Of a DNA stretch of 64,000 nt, positions 46,097-56,031 are shown one piece after another. Position numbers and translations under genes: made by a program. Each line of letters starts with the position of its first letter. Positions within the stretch are counted from its first letter, which is position 1. Source of the stretch: Clostridium sp. C2-6-12 (lineage in GTDB: Bacteria; Bacillota; Clostridia; Clostridiales; Clostridiaceae); assembly GCF_009928485.1 (NCBI RefSeq), contig NZ_JAABNP010000005.1, forward strand, positions 169,897 through 233,896. Direction: 5' to 3'. The notes under the pieces were generated by a model. The model had not been told where the DNA came from. It did no database searches and saw nothing but the letters and a program-made list of their open reading frames with translations.

Positions 46097-47080
46097 ATGT
46101 TTGGAGTATTTAAAAAAAATAAAGATAATAATAAATTAAATAACATAGAAAGTATTAAGCCAGAAATAAAATCAAATGATGGTATTGATGAAAATAAATA
46201 TGTTACATATAGCTTGAGTTATTTACAAGAAAGAATGTCCAACCTTATGGATAGTGAAATTACAATATCAAAAGCTGTAAATGATGTTTCAAAAACATTT
46301 AATCATGTCTCTAAAAGTATAAGCAATATAGGTGATGTGTTAGAGAATTTTAATAGTAATTTTAATGATTTTGCAGTGACTTCAAATGATATAGGAAAAG
46401 CAACAGAAACATCCATGAAATCTTTGGATAATGCTAATGATATGATGAGTGAATTGAAGAATAAAATGAATAATATTGAAAAAAGCATGGATCAGTTTGC
46501 AAGTGTATTTGATATTTTAAAATCATCATTTAAGGATATCAGCAATTTGTCAGAAAATATCAGTGAAATAGCTAATGAAACAAATCTTCTAGCTTTAAAT
46601 GCAAATATTGAGGCTGCTAGGGCAGGTGAGGCAGGAAGAGGGTTTGCAGTTGTTGCTGATGAAGTAAGAAAACTTGCAGATTCAACTAAAGAACTAGTAG
46701 ATGGTATAAATAGAAAAATGGATGAAATGAATGGAAATGTTGAAAATTTATCAGTTTCTTTAGAAGATTCAAAATTAGCATTAAGAGACGGTGTTAATTC
46801 AACAGAAAAGACTCAAGAAGCTTTTTCAGATATTTATAGTTCATCAGATGATGTAAAGAAAAAAACTGGAGAAATTAATAATTCTATTAATACTGCTCAA
46901 AAAGGAATTAAGGAAATAACAAATGATATAAATGAAATAATTACTTCATCAAAAAATGTAAGTAATGAAATAGATGATTTAAATAGTCAATCATCTAAAA
47001 AATCAGTTATTTTTTCAGATGTTGTAAACTTTCTAGAACAACTAGATAATATATTTGTAGAAAAGGTAGGCAAACAATAA
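46097..47080 (+). CDS. Soluble methyl-accepting chemotaxis protein
   Basis: 327 residues, no membrane helix. Long helical region with the chemoreceptor tip [47 protein letters not shown] at ~155-200. There is no recognisable N-terminal sensory domain, so input may come from the FIST protein encoded just upstream. It should act on CheA/CheW. ATG behind AAGAGGGG. Confidence 0.9.
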   Translation: MFGVFKKNKDNNKLNNIESIKPEIKSNDGIDENKYVTYSLSYLQERMSNLMDSEITISKAVNDVSKTFNHVSKSISNIGDVLENFNSNFNDFAVTSNDIGKATETSMKSLDNANDMMSELKNKMNNIEKSMDQFASVFDILKSSFKDISNLSENISEIANETNLLALNANIEAARAGEAGRGFAVVADEVRKLADSTKELVDGINRKMDEMNGNVENLSVSLEDSKLALRDGVNSTEKTQEAFSDIYSSSDDVKKKTGEINNSINTAQKGIKEITNDINEIITSSKNVSNEIDDLNSQSSKKSVIFSDVVNFLEQLDNIFVEKVGKQ

Positions 47081-47172
47081 AGCATTAATAAACTAAACTA
47101 AAATAAATTTAGAGATATTTATGAAGGAATACTAACTTAAATAATTAATTACTCAATATTTTTTTGTAAAAT

Positions 47173-47200
47173 AAAAGTGGTGTGAGCCACTTTTGTTTTA
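47173..47200 (+). terminator. Terminator between chemoreceptor and AraC gene
   Basis: AAAAGTGG (47173-47180) pairs with CCACTTTT (47187-47194); T-rich tail follows. Confidence 0.7.
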
Positions 47201-47277
47201 TAAAAAAATTTCAGTTGTGAGAGGGTAAGAAGTATTTAAAAGCATATAAAAATTTTTGGGACTTGGATTACATTTTT

Positions 47278-48177
47278 TTATGTTACTTGATTGTTACGAT
47301 AATGATATGGTGTACAGCCGATAGTTTTTAAGAATAATCTGTTATAGTAGCTAATATTATTAAAACCAGATAAATTAGCTACTTCACCTATCTTTTTATC
47401 TGTATCAAGAAGAAGATGGCAGCTTTGTAGTATGCGATAACGCATAAGATATTGTATAGGAGTTACTTTCATAGTTTGCTTAAACATACGGCAAAATTGA
47501 CCTTCACTCATTGGAATAAGAGCTGCTAGTTCTGCTAATGTAATCTCATAGGAATAATTATCATGAATAAATTGTAGAACAGGTTTTAAACGTTCCATGT
47601 TAAATAAATCTGTATCATTAAGTTCATTTTTAATAGGAGCATTTTGATAGAATAAATCCCAAACGGCAAAAATATGACTTTTAATAGATAGCTCATAAGT
47701 GTCAAAATCATTTTCTGGGTAATTGTTTATTTCAAGAAGGTGTTGCATAATTTTGGATTGCCATAAGCTTGAAGTATTATTTGATTCTTGTTTTTTTATA
47801 ATTTCAGAAAAAGTAAGATTACCATTTAATATTGGAAGTATATATTTTCTGCCAAAGCGTGAATTAAGATTTTCCTGTAAAAACTGATATGAAAAATCAA
47901 TAGCAAAAAAACTACATTGCTCATCAGTTGCAGCTTTTGCTGAATGATAAAAATTTGAATTGATAAAAACATAATCTCCTGAATTTAAAAGATATTCATT
48001 TTGTTCTATTGTAAAGTAAACGCTACCTTCTGTAATAACTAATATTTCAAATTCCTTATGCCAGTGAAGATAGAAGATAATGTCCGTACCCTTTGGATAA
48101 GTAAGTTTATGAATTGCTATAGGTAATTCAGCAGTACCATGATTAATTTTTTCTTCAAAATTTCTGTCTTGTTTCAT
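47278..48177 (-). CDS. AraC-family regulator with cupin sensor
   Basis: 299 residues. N-terminal cupin (YLHWHKEFEILVITEGSVYFTIEQNEYLLNSGDYVFINSNFYHSAKA) and C-terminal HTH pair (LAELAALIPMSEGQFCRMFKQTMKVTPIQYLMRYRILQSCHLLLDTDKKIGEVANLSGFNNISYYNRLF). Divergent from the alpha-xylosidase gene, its likely target. Start at 48177 has GGAG upstream; the 48213 start lacks a ribosome site. Confidence 0.88.
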   Translation of the reverse strand: MKQDRNFEEKINHGTAELPIAIHKLTYPKGTDIIFYLHWHKEFEILVITEGSVYFTIEQNEYLLNSGDYVFINSNFYHSAKAATDEQCSFFAIDFSYQFLQENLNSRFGRKYILPILNGNLTFSEIIKKQESNNTSSLWQSKIMQHLLEINNYPENDFDTYELSIKSHIFAVWDLFYQNAPIKNELNDTDLFNMERLKPVLQFIHDNYSYEITLAELAALIPMSEGQFCRMFKQTMKVTPIQYLMRYRILQSCHLLLDTDKKIGEVANLSGFNNISYYNRLFLKTIGCTPYHYRNNQVT

Positions 48178-48422
48178 AAATAAATTTCTCCAATCAAAAA
48201 AATAATTCTTCATAAAAAATAAAAATATACAGAAAAAATAGAATGTATCAAAATAGTATTAAAAGTAGTTATAATAGTTAAAGATTATATATTTAAATAT
48301 CAATATAATAACATATGAACAGGTGAGAGTAAATGAATTAGGTTATTACTAAAAAATTTCTTTCTATAAAAAAATAATAAAAGACTATTACTTTTTGATA
48401 AAGTAATTGGAAGGAGATAATT

Positions 48423-50765
48423 ATGAAAGTAGCAGATGGTTTTTGGTTAAGTAAGAAAGGTTATGAAGTAAATTATGCATCTCAGCCTTATGAAGTAGAA
48501 ACAACAAAGAATTCAATTAAGGTTTTAGCAACTCCATATGTTGTGCAAAATCGTGGAATGACACTTGGTGGGCCGAATCTTGAGATAACGTATTCATCAA
48601 CTTCTGAAAATATAATTAAGGTTAATATAACACATTTTAGTGGTGGACTAGATAATGTTCCTCATTTTGAATTAAATGAAGATACTGGATATACACCTAC
48701 TATTAATGAAACAGAAGATTACGTCGAATTGATTTCAGGAGATACTAAAGTTGTAATTAATAAAGGAAATGATTGGAGTGTTCAATATTATTATAAAAAC
48801 AAACACCTTACTGGTGGGACATGGAGAGCTACTACTTATATAAAAGAAAGTCAATTTGCAGCTAATGCAAGAATGGCAGCTCAAGAAGATGATCAGTTCT
48901 TTAATTATCCACAAGATCCTAATACATCATATCTTAGAGAACAATTAAAAACAGATATTGGTGAATGTATTTATGGTTTTGGTGAGAAGTTCACTCCATT
49001 TGTCAAAAATGGACAAACAGTTGAGATATGGAATAATGATGGTGGTACTTGCTCTGATCAAAGCTATAAGAATATTCCATTCTATATTTCATCTAAGAGT
49101 TATGGTGTATTTGTAAATAGTACAGATAAGGTATCCTTTGAGGTTATGTCAGATACAGTATCTAAGGTAACATTTGCAGTCCCAGGAGAAGAATTAGAGT
49201 ATTTTATAATTGGCGGAGAAAATTTAGAAGAGGTAATAAAGAATTATACTACATTAACTGGTAAACCTGCATTACCACCAGCATATTCTTTTGGACTATG
49301 GTTATCAACTTCTTTTACAACTAATTATGATGAAGAAACAGTAAACTCATTTATTGATGGAATGGCTGAGAGAGATATTCCGCTACAAGTATTCCATTTT
49401 GATTGTTTCTGGATGAAAGAATATGAATGGTGTAATTTTGAATGGGATAAGAGACAATTCCCAGATCCTCAAGCTATGCTTAAGAGACTTCATGATAAAG
49501 GTTTAGAAATTTGTGTGTGGATAAATTCATATGTAGGTCAACGTTCAAAGTTATTTAATATAGGTAAGGAAAAAGGATATTTCATTAAAAATCTTGATGG
49601 AAGTGTATTCCAAACTGATTTCTGGCAACCAGGTATGGCTATAGTTGATTTTACAAATCCAGAAGCTTGTGATTGGTTTAAGGGTCTGTTAAAAGAATTA
49701 TTTAAGATGGGTGTTAACAATATAAAGACAGATTTTGGTGAAAGAATTCCAACAAAATGTGTTTATCACAATGGTATGGACCCAATTAAGATGCACAATT
49801 ATTATACTTACCTTTATAATAAATGTGTATTTGAAGCTTTAGAAGAATACTTTGGAAAAGATAAGGCTTGTTTATTTGCAAGAAGTGCAACAGTTGGTGG
49901 ACAAAAGTTCCCAGTACACTGGGGGGGAGACTGCTATGCAGAATATTCAGCAATGGCTGAAACTGTACGTGGTGGGCTTTCACTTTGTTCTTCAGGATTT
50001 GGTTTCTTCAGTCATGATATTGGTGGATTTGAAGCAACAGCTCCAGCAGATGTATATAAGAGATGGTGTGCCTTTGGTTTAATGTCAACACATAGCCGTT
50101 TACATGGATCAACATCTTATAGAGTGCCATGGACTTTTGATGAAGAAGCTTGTGATGTTCTTCGCTTCTATACAAAACTAAAAGGTAGAATGATGCCATA
50201 TCTTTGGTCTCAAGCAATTAAGACACATGAAGTTGGTGTTCCAATGATGCGTTCAATGGTTATAGCTTTTTCTAATGATACAGCATGTAAATACCTTGAC
50301 CAACAATATATGCTAGGAGACAATTTATTAATAGCACCAATAATGAATGAAGAAGGCTTAGCTGAATTCTATGTACCTGAAGGAACATGGTATGATATTG
50401 TTACTAATGATACTTATGAAGGTGGAAGATACTATCAAAGAAAATGTAACTATTATGAAATGCCAATTCTTGCAAGACCAAATTCAATTGTAACTTACGG
50501 TGAATTTGCAAATAACAATGTGGTATACGATTATCTTCAAAATGCAGAAGTAACTATTTATAGTTTAGAAGATGGTAAGATAGCTACAGCTCCAATCTAT
50601 GATAGTGAAGGAAATAAACTTATAGATATTACAGCTACAAGAAGAGGAAATGTAATTGATGTAACATATGAAGCAGTTAATAAGAACTTTAAGATAGTTA
50701 TTGCAGGTACTGATAAGCGTGTTGAAGCAGCTGCTGGAAGTACAAGTTTACAAATCAATTTATAA
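48423..50765 (+). CDS. yicI: GH31 alpha-xylosidase (YicI-like)
   Basis: 780 residues, cytoplasmic. Releases alpha-linked xylose from xyloglucan oligosaccharides. The nucleophile lies in IKTDFGE (D437) and the acid/base in HWGGDCYAEY (D503); the 66-residue spacing equals that of E. coli YicI. N-terminal beta-sandwich residues 1-~275 and DCFWMKEYEWCNFEWD also fit YicI. ATG behind GGAAGGAG. Divergent from an AraC regulator; no transporter is adjacent. Confidence 0.93.
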   Translation: MKVADGFWLSKKGYEVNYASQPYEVETTKNSIKVLATPYVVQNRGMTLGGPNLEITYSSTSENIIKVNITHFSGGLDNVPHFELNEDTGYTPTINETEDYVELISGDTKVVINKGNDWSVQYYYKNKHLTGGTWRATTYIKESQFAANARMAAQEDDQFFNYPQDPNTSYLREQLKTDIGECIYGFGEKFTPFVKNGQTVEIWNNDGGTCSDQSYKNIPFYISSKSYGVFVNSTDKVSFEVMSDTVSKVTFAVPGEELEYFIIGGENLEEVIKNYTTLTGKPALPPAYSFGLWLSTSFTTNYDEETVNSFIDGMAERDIPLQVFHFDCFWMKEYEWCNFEWDKRQFPDPQAMLKRLHDKGLEICVWINSYVGQRSKLFNIGKEKGYFIKNLDGSVFQTDFWQPGMAIVDFTNPEACDWFKGLLKELFKMGVNNIKTDFGERIPTKCVYHNGMDPIKMHNYYTYLYNKCVFEALEEYFGKDKACLFARSATVGGQKFPVHWGGDCYAEYSAMAETVRGGLSLCSSGFGFFSHDIGGFEATAPADVYKRWCAFGLMSTHSRLHGSTSYRVPWTFDEEACDVLRFYTKLKGRMMPYLWSQAIKTHEVGVPMMRSMVIAFSNDTACKYLDQQYMLGDNLLIAPIMNEEGLAEFYVPEGTWYDIVTNDTYEGGRYYQRKCNYYEMPILARPNSIVTYGEFANNNVVYDYLQNAEVTIYSLEDGKIATAPIYDSEGNKLIDITATRRGNVIDVTYEAVNKNFKIVIAGTDKRVEAAAGSTSLQINL

Positions 50766-50872
50766 TATTTGAGTATATATATCAAGAGGTTAAGTATACT
50801 TCAATGAAAAATTAAAAAACTTTTAGTGTAAAAATATTAATGTAGTTTATAGGAAAAGTATTAATATTAAAA

Positions 50873-50920
50873 TAAAGGGTTATTACAATATTGTTTATAA
50901 AATATTGTGATAACCCTTTA
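50873..50920. terminator. Bidirectional terminator between yicI and PHP gene
   Basis: The 20-nt arms 50873-50892 and 50901-50920 (AAAGGGTTAT / ATAACCCTTT outer part) are complementary with a single T-G pair. Lies between convergent genes. Confidence 0.85.
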
Positions 50921-50927
50921 TTTTTAT

Positions 50928-51806
50928 TTAGATTAGATTTTCAGGAAGCCATGGTTCCAATATTTCATATGGTATTTTTATGCCAGGTATGCAATCTCCA
51001 AGGATAACATTAGGTTTTAGTTTTCCGTGATAATCACTTCCGCCAGACGCATAAAGGTTATGTTCTGTGCAGTAATTAAGTAAATCATAGGTTCTATCAA
51101 TAGTATGGAGGGAATGATAGCATTCAAGTCCATCAAGTGCATTTAAAGAGACTATTGAATTTAAAAATTCTTTAAGATCATCAGCAAAATATACATATAA
51201 GTGGGCAAGGAAGGACTTACCCCCTGCTTTTCTTATGATAGCTGCAATTTCTTCAACTGTTGGATAGTTTTTTGTTTGATCAAGAAAAAATGGACTTTCT
51301 TCATTATTAACACAGGTTCTATAAAAGGCATTAAGATTTTCCCATATCTCTTTGGTAAAGTGTTGTTCATTTTCAGGATATCTTCGAATATCAGCATGCA
51401 TTAGCTGAGTAGCAAAATATTTGCTTTTATTTATTGAAAGATTATCACTATATTTTATATTAAGGTTCTTGCAGACAGCCTTAAGTCTTTTTAGATAATC
51501 ATTTTCTCTATCGAGAAATTTTTCATCTGAAATAATTCCTAATGAATTTATAGTTTCAAGATCTATACCATATCCTAACACTTCAATAGGCTTTCCGTTA
51601 TGAACAACAGAAAATTCACAGCCAGGAATAATCTTTCCATTATAATAATCCTCTATTTGAACATTTTTTAATTTTTCATAGGCACCAATTGAGTCGTGAT
51701 CTGTAATAGCTATATATTTCATACCGCAGTTCTGTGCCTTAATAAGTATATCCTCTGGTTCATCTGAACCATCAGATGAAGTTGTATGTATATGTAAATC
51801 AATCAT
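50928..51806 (-). CDS. PHP-domain phosphoesterase
   Basis: 292 residues. Metal-binding PHP motifs: DLHIHTTSSDGSD at the N-terminus, ITDHDSIGAYEKL, PGCEFSV, FLAHLYVY and SGGSDYHG. Related to YciV/RnaseAM-like and other COG0613 proteins, which act on nucleotides or short RNA ends. The exact substrate is not evident. Start ATG at 51806. Confidence 0.88.
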   Translation of the reverse strand: MIDLHIHTTSSDGSDEPEDILIKAQNCGMKYIAITDHDSIGAYEKLKNVQIEDYYNGKIIPGCEFSVVHNGKPIEVLGYGIDLETINSLGIISDEKFLDRENDYLKRLKAVCKNLNIKYSDNLSINKSKYFATQLMHADIRRYPENEQHFTKEIWENLNAFYRTCVNNEESPFFLDQTKNYPTVEEIAAIIRKAGGKSFLAHLYVYFADDLKEFLNSIVSLNALDGLECYHSLHTIDRTYDLLNYCTEHNLYASGGSDYHGKLKPNVILGDCIPGIKIPYEILEPWLPENLI

Positions 51807-51946
51807 TTTAACACCACCAAGTTTATATTATAAAGTTAATTTTATACCAATTTGTAAATAATGAAAAGCAATAAGGTTATCTATTTTATTTTAGTAATGG
51901 GAGAAAAACAAGTATTGTAAAGCAATTTTAAATTTTACGTGGATAT

Positions 51947-51974
51947 TTGACAAAAACTTTGATTATTATAAAAT
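51947..51974 (+). promoter_or_regulatory. Promoter of the secreted metallo-hydrolase gene
   Basis: TTGACA (51947-51952), a 16-bp spacer and TAAAAT (51969-51974), 26 nt before the ATG. Confidence 0.5.
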
Positions 51975-51999
51975 TGTTATAAGAAAGGGGATAACAATA

Positions 52000-52878
52000 A
52001 TGAAAAAAACTCGAAAGATATTAAGTATATTGTTAGTGTTAGTATTATCACTAGCTTTAATTTCATGTGAGAAAGCTACTAAAGCTAGTAATATAAAAAT
52101 TCATTATATAGATGTTGGACAAGGAGATTGTGAATTAATTCAAATTGAAGATAAAAATATTCTTATAGATGCAGGTACCTCAGATAAAAAGGCTTTGGAT
52201 TATCTTAAATCTATAGGAATAAAAAAAATAGATTATGCAATTGCAACCCATCCACATGAAGACCACATTGGCAGTATGGATGATGTTATTAAAACTTTTG
52301 ATATTGGGGCATTTTATTCACCTAAAGTAACTGCAAATACTAAAACCTTTGAAAACATGGTAAAAGCTTTAAAAGCAAAAGATTTAAAGATGACAGTGCC
52401 AAAAGTTGGAGAAGAAATTAAAATAGGAAATGCTACATTAACGTTTTTAGCACCTAATAATGACAAATACGAAGATATAAACAATTATTCAATAGTAGTA
52501 AAGTTAAATTACGGAAGTAATTCATTTATATTTATGGGGGATGCAGAAGATATAAGTGAAGGTGAAATATTAAAAAAACAATTAGATATTAAAGCTGATG
52601 TTCTTAAGGTTGGTCATCATGGAAGTCATTCTTCAACGACTCAAGAATTTTTAGATAAAGTGAATCCTAAATATGCAGTAATAAGCTGTGAAAAAGGGAA
52701 CGATTATGGACATCCTCACAAGGAGACTTTAACTAAACTCAATAGTAAAAACATTAATGTATTTAGAACAGATTTAAATGGGACTATAATAGCTGAAAGT
52801 GATGGTAAAGAAATATCTTTTAATGTGAAACCAATTGATAAATCATCGAATGTATCAGGAATACCAAAGAAAAAATAA
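52000..52878 (+). CDS. Secreted ComEC/Rec2-like metallo-beta-lactamase lipoprotein
   Basis: 292 residues. Lipoprotein signal with lipobox LISC. The mature part is a metallo-beta-lactamase fold like the C-terminal domain of ComEC: IDVGQGDCELIQIEDKNILIDAG, ATHPHEDHIGSM, GDAEDISEGEIL, VGHHGSHSSTTQEFL, CEKGNDYGHPHKETL. It lacks the ComEC membrane channel, so it is probably an extracellular nuclease or phosphodiesterase rather than a DNA importer. ATG behind AGAAAGGGG; own promoter and terminator. Confidence 0.88.
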   Translation: MKKTRKILSILLVLVLSLALISCEKATKASNIKIHYIDVGQGDCELIQIEDKNILIDAGTSDKKALDYLKSIGIKKIDYAIATHPHEDHIGSMDDVIKTFDIGAFYSPKVTANTKTFENMVKALKAKDLKMTVPKVGEEIKIGNATLTFLAPNNDKYEDINNYSIVVKLNYGSNSFIFMGDAEDISEGEILKKQLDIKADVLKVGHHGSHSSTTQEFLDKVNPKYAVISCEKGNDYGHPHKETLTKLNSKNINVFRTDLNGTIIAESDGKEISFNVKPIDKSSNVSGIPKKK

Positions 52879-52891
52879 CATTTATATATAG

Positions 52892-52923
52892 ACAGTAGTA
52901 GAGTGAAATGCTACTGTTTTTTA
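52892..52923 (+). terminator. Terminator after metallo-hydrolase gene
   Basis: ACAGTAG (52892-52898) pairs with CTACTGT (52911-52917), followed by T residues. Confidence 0.7.
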
Positions 52924-52948
52924 TATACTTTCATTTATAAATTTTTAC

Positions 52949-52964
52949 CTTACAAATTTGTAAG
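52949..52964. promoter_or_regulatory. Palindrome CTTACAAATTTGTAAG upstream of BceAB-type transporter
   Basis: A perfect 16-bp palindrome 100 nt before the ABC gene. Its CTTACAAA half matches the BlaI-type operators at 40024-40070, though with wider spacing between TACA and TGTA. It may be a binding site for BlaI or for a response regulator. Confidence 0.45.
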
Positions 52965-53063
52965 AGAATTGAAATGTAATTCAATATGAGAAATAGATAT
53001 AAGGGGTTAAAATTTAGTTGTCGGGTTAAGTAATAACCACATGAGGAATCAGGAGGAAAAGTT

Positions 53064-53831
53064 ATGGAAAATATATTAAATGTTAAAAATGTAGAAAAAT
53101 ACTATGGTAATAAAGAAAATGTTACAAAGGCACTTGATAATATAAGCTTTAAAGTAGAAAAAGGAGAATTTGTTGGAATAATGGGACCATCAGGAAGTGG
53201 GAAAACTACTCTTTTAAATTGTATTTCAACAATTGATAATGTAACAACTGGAGCTATTGAAATTGATACAGATGATATTACAAGATTAAAGAGCAGAAAA
53301 TTAGAAAAATTCAGGAGAGATAAATTGGGATTTATTTTCCAAGACTTTAATTTGTTAGATACACTAACAGCTTATGAGAATATTGCCTTAGCATTAACTA
53401 TAGGTGGAAAAAGGGGCAATGAAGTTGATGAGTTAGTAAAAAAGTCAGCTAAAAGTTTAGATATTGAAGGTGTTTTAGATAAATATCCTTATCAAATGTC
53501 TGGTGGTCAAAAGCAAAGAGTGGCAGCTGCTAGAGCAATAGTTAATAATCCAAAGCTTATTTTGGCAGATGAGCCTACAGGAGCTTTAGATTCAAAATCG
53601 GCTAAGTTACTTTTAAATTCTATTGAAAAATTAAATGATGAATTAGAAGCAACTATTTTAATGGTAACTCATGATGCTTTTACTGCAAGCTATGCACATA
53701 GAATATTATTTATAAAAGACGGTAAGATCTTCAATGAATTAATCAGAGGAGAAGATTCAAGAAAAGAATTTTTTAATAAGATAATTGATATTGTTACTTT
53801 ACTTGGAGGTGACTCAAAAGATGTTTTCTAA
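53064..53831 (+). CDS. BceA-type ABC transporter ATPase
   Basis: 255 residues. Walker A GPSGSGKTT (41-49), signature MSGGQKQRVAAARAI, Walker B LILADEPTGALDSKS. This is the MacB/BceA class working with FtsX-type permeases in antimicrobial-peptide resistance. Overlaps the permease start by 11 nt. ATG behind CAGGAGGAAAA. Confidence 0.92.
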   Translation: MENILNVKNVEKYYGNKENVTKALDNISFKVEKGEFVGIMGPSGSGKTTLLNCISTIDNVTTGAIEIDTDDITRLKSRKLEKFRRDKLGFIFQDFNLLDTLTAYENIALALTIGGKRGNEVDELVKKSAKSLDIEGVLDKYPYQMSGGQKQRVAAARAIVNNPKLILADEPTGALDSKSAKLLLNSIEKLNDELEATILMVTHDAFTASYAHRILFIKDGKIFNELIRGEDSRKEFFNKIIDIVTLLGGDSKDVF

Positions 53832-55842
53832 AATGGCATTAAATAATGTTAAGAAAAGTTTTAAGGACTATACTATTTATTTTTTAACTTTAACATTTGC
53901 AGTATGCATATTTTATAGCTTTAACTCAATTGATTCACAAGCTGTAATGGCTGATATGAATAAAGGTCAAACTGAATATGTTAAAGTTATGTCTCAGATG
54001 ATTTCAGTAATATCTATTGGAGTTTCAGTTATTTTAGGAGCACTAATAATATATGCAACAAAATTCTTAATTAATAAAAGAAAAAAAGAATTCGGTATTT
54101 ATATGATTTTAGGCATGAGCAAAAGGAGAATGTCAAGGATTTTATTTTATGAAACTTTATACATAGGGATAATATCCCTAGTAGCAGGACTTTTACTTGG
54201 AATGTTATTTGCTCAAGTATTATCAATATTTACAGCAAAGCTTTTTGCAATGCAGATGACTAAATATAGTTTTGTTATTTCAACTAGTGCATTATTAAAG
54301 ACCATTTTATATTTCGGAATAATGTATTTACTAGTTATGATATTTAATGTTGTAATTGTTTCAAGATATAAGTTGATAGATTTATTGTGTGCAAGCAGAA
54401 AAAATGAAAGAGTAAAAACAAAAAATGCTTATTTATCAGCATTTATATTAACACTTTCAATGATTATATTAGGATGTGCGTATTATTTAGTTAATAAAGC
54501 AGGATTAGATTTTTATGATAATAGATTTAGAGCATCTATTGCACTTGGAATTATAGGAACAGCACTTTTCTTCTATGGAATTGCAGCAGTTGTATTTTAT
54601 ATATTAAAAAAGAATAATAAAGTATATTTAAATGGATTGAATATTTTTAGTATGAGACAAATTTCAAGTAAGTTTAATACTAACTTTATTTCTATGACAA
54701 TAATTTGTTTAATGTTATTTGTAACTATAGGAACCCTATCAACAGGTTTAAGTGTGAAAAACTCTCTTGAAGGCAATTTAGAAAATCAAACACCCTTTGA
54801 TGCCTCTGTGCAGTCCTTTGATAAAAAACATAATGTTATTTCTCCAATTGATGCTTTAAAAAAAGCAGGATATGATATAGAAAGCACTTCAAATTATGCA
54901 GTAATTAACCAGTATGAAAATAATACAAGTAGTGCAGAGCTATTAAGAAAGTATGCTGTAACTGATGATGATAAACAAAAATTAAATTTACAGCTTTTTG
55001 AAAAAATGAACATGTTTAAATTATCAGAATATAATGAAACGAGAAAATTAAAAGGTGAAGCAGCAATAGAATTAAAAAATAATGAGGTATTAATTGCATC
55101 TAATTATGAGCCATTAAAGAAAATTTTAAATTCATTTTTGGAAAAGGAAGATTCCATAAAAATAGATGGTAAAGAATTTAAAATAAAAGAAAAGAAAATC
55201 CAAACTGAGGCAATAAGCACATCGCCTACAGGTGATATTATGTTTACATTAATTGTACCTGATGAATTAACAAATGGATTGCAAGTAAATCAACAAGTGT
55301 TAAACTTAAATTTTTTAAGCAACAATAAAGAGCAGAATAAAAAAGAACTAACAAACATATTAAGTAAATTTACTTTTGAAATCGAGGATTTTAAAAATTT
55401 AGAATATATTATACAAGGTTTAACTAGAGAAATGGCATATGATATGAGTAGAGGATTATCTGCAATAATACTGTTCATAGCAGTATATATGGGAATTGTA
55501 TTTCTTCTTGCAAGTGCAGCTGTTTTAGCTCTTCAACAATTATCACAATGTAATGAATCTATGGAAAGATATAAAGCTTTAAGAAAAATAGGAACAACTA
55601 AGAGTATGATTAATAAAAGTATATTTAAGCAAGTTGCAATATTCTTTACATTGCCGCTAGCACTAGCAATAGTTCATTCATATGTTGGAGTTAATGTTGT
55701 AAATAATTATATAGTAGCGTTAGGTTCAAGTAATCAATTTAAATCAATTTTAGTAACAGCATTAATAATGGTTATTGTATATGGAGGATATTTGTATGCA
55801 ACATATGTTGCTTATAGAAATATAGCTAATAACGAATTATAG
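53821..55842 (+). CDS. BceB-type FtsX permease
   Basis: 673 residues, about ten membrane helices. N-terminal MALNNVKKSFKDYTIYFLTLTFAVCIFYSFNS and FLINKRKKEFGIYMILGMSKRRMSRILFYET are typical, and a large extracellular region (~330-540) lies between helices, the usual peptide-sensing domain. It probably confers resistance to, and senses, a peptide antibiotic. No kinase/regulator pair is adjacent; a BceRS-like pair lies at 42265-43946. ATG 53821 follows GGAGGT. Confidence 0.9.
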   Translation: MFSKMALNNVKKSFKDYTIYFLTLTFAVCIFYSFNSIDSQAVMADMNKGQTEYVKVMSQMISVISIGVSVILGALIIYATKFLINKRKKEFGIYMILGMSKRRMSRILFYETLYIGIISLVAGLLLGMLFAQVLSIFTAKLFAMQMTKYSFVISTSALLKTILYFGIMYLLVMIFNVVIVSRYKLIDLLCASRKNERVKTKNAYLSAFILTLSMIILGCAYYLVNKAGLDFYDNRFRASIALGIIGTALFFYGIAAVVFYILKKNNKVYLNGLNIFSMRQISSKFNTNFISMTIICLMLFVTIGTLSTGLSVKNSLEGNLENQTPFDASVQSFDKKHNVISPIDALKKAGYDIESTSNYAVINQYENNTSSAELLRKYAVTDDDKQKLNLQLFEKMNMFKLSEYNETRKLKGEAAIELKNNEVLIASNYEPLKKILNSFLEKEDSIKIDGKEFKIKEKKIQTEAISTSPTGDIMFTLIVPDELTNGLQVNQQVLNLNFLSNNKEQNKKELTNILSKFTFEIEDFKNLEYIIQGLTREMAYDMSRGLSAIILFIAVYMGIVFLLASAAVLALQQLSQCNESMERYKALRKIGTTKSMINKSIFKQVAIFFTLPLALAIVHSYVGVNVVNNYIVALGSSNQFKSILVTALIMVIVYGGYLYATYVAYRNIANNEL

Positions 55843-55848
55843 TGTATA

Positions 55849-55897
55849 AGTCTTTTGAATAGATAAAAATAATATATCTGTTCAAAAGACTTTTTTT
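55849..55897 (+). terminator. Terminator after BceAB-type transporter
   Basis: AGTCTTTTGAA (55849-55859) pairs with TTCAAAAGACT (55881-55891), followed by a T-run. Confidence 0.85.
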
Positions 55898-55916
55898 ATA
55901 AAAAATTAATAAAAAA

Positions 55917-55943
55917 TGAAACCTTTTGAATAGAATAAGTGTA
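55917..55943 (+). promoter_or_regulatory. ECF-type promoter of sigma factor operon
   Basis: TGAAAC (55917-55922), a 16-bp spacer and GTGTA (55939-55943). The -35 equals the ECF consensus of SigW-like factors, so the sigma factor below probably drives its own operon. Confidence 0.55.
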
Positions 55944-56031
55944 TTGTTATTATATGAGATTAATTTAGGGTAAAATTTAGGATTAATAAATAAAAGGACT
56001 TGTTATTATGTTGTGAAAAGGAGGGGTGAAT

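Noticed and set aside
49852..50217. Alternative-frame open frames inside the alpha-xylosidase gene
   Set aside because: The gene has intact catalytic residues at the expected spacing; other frames are chance.
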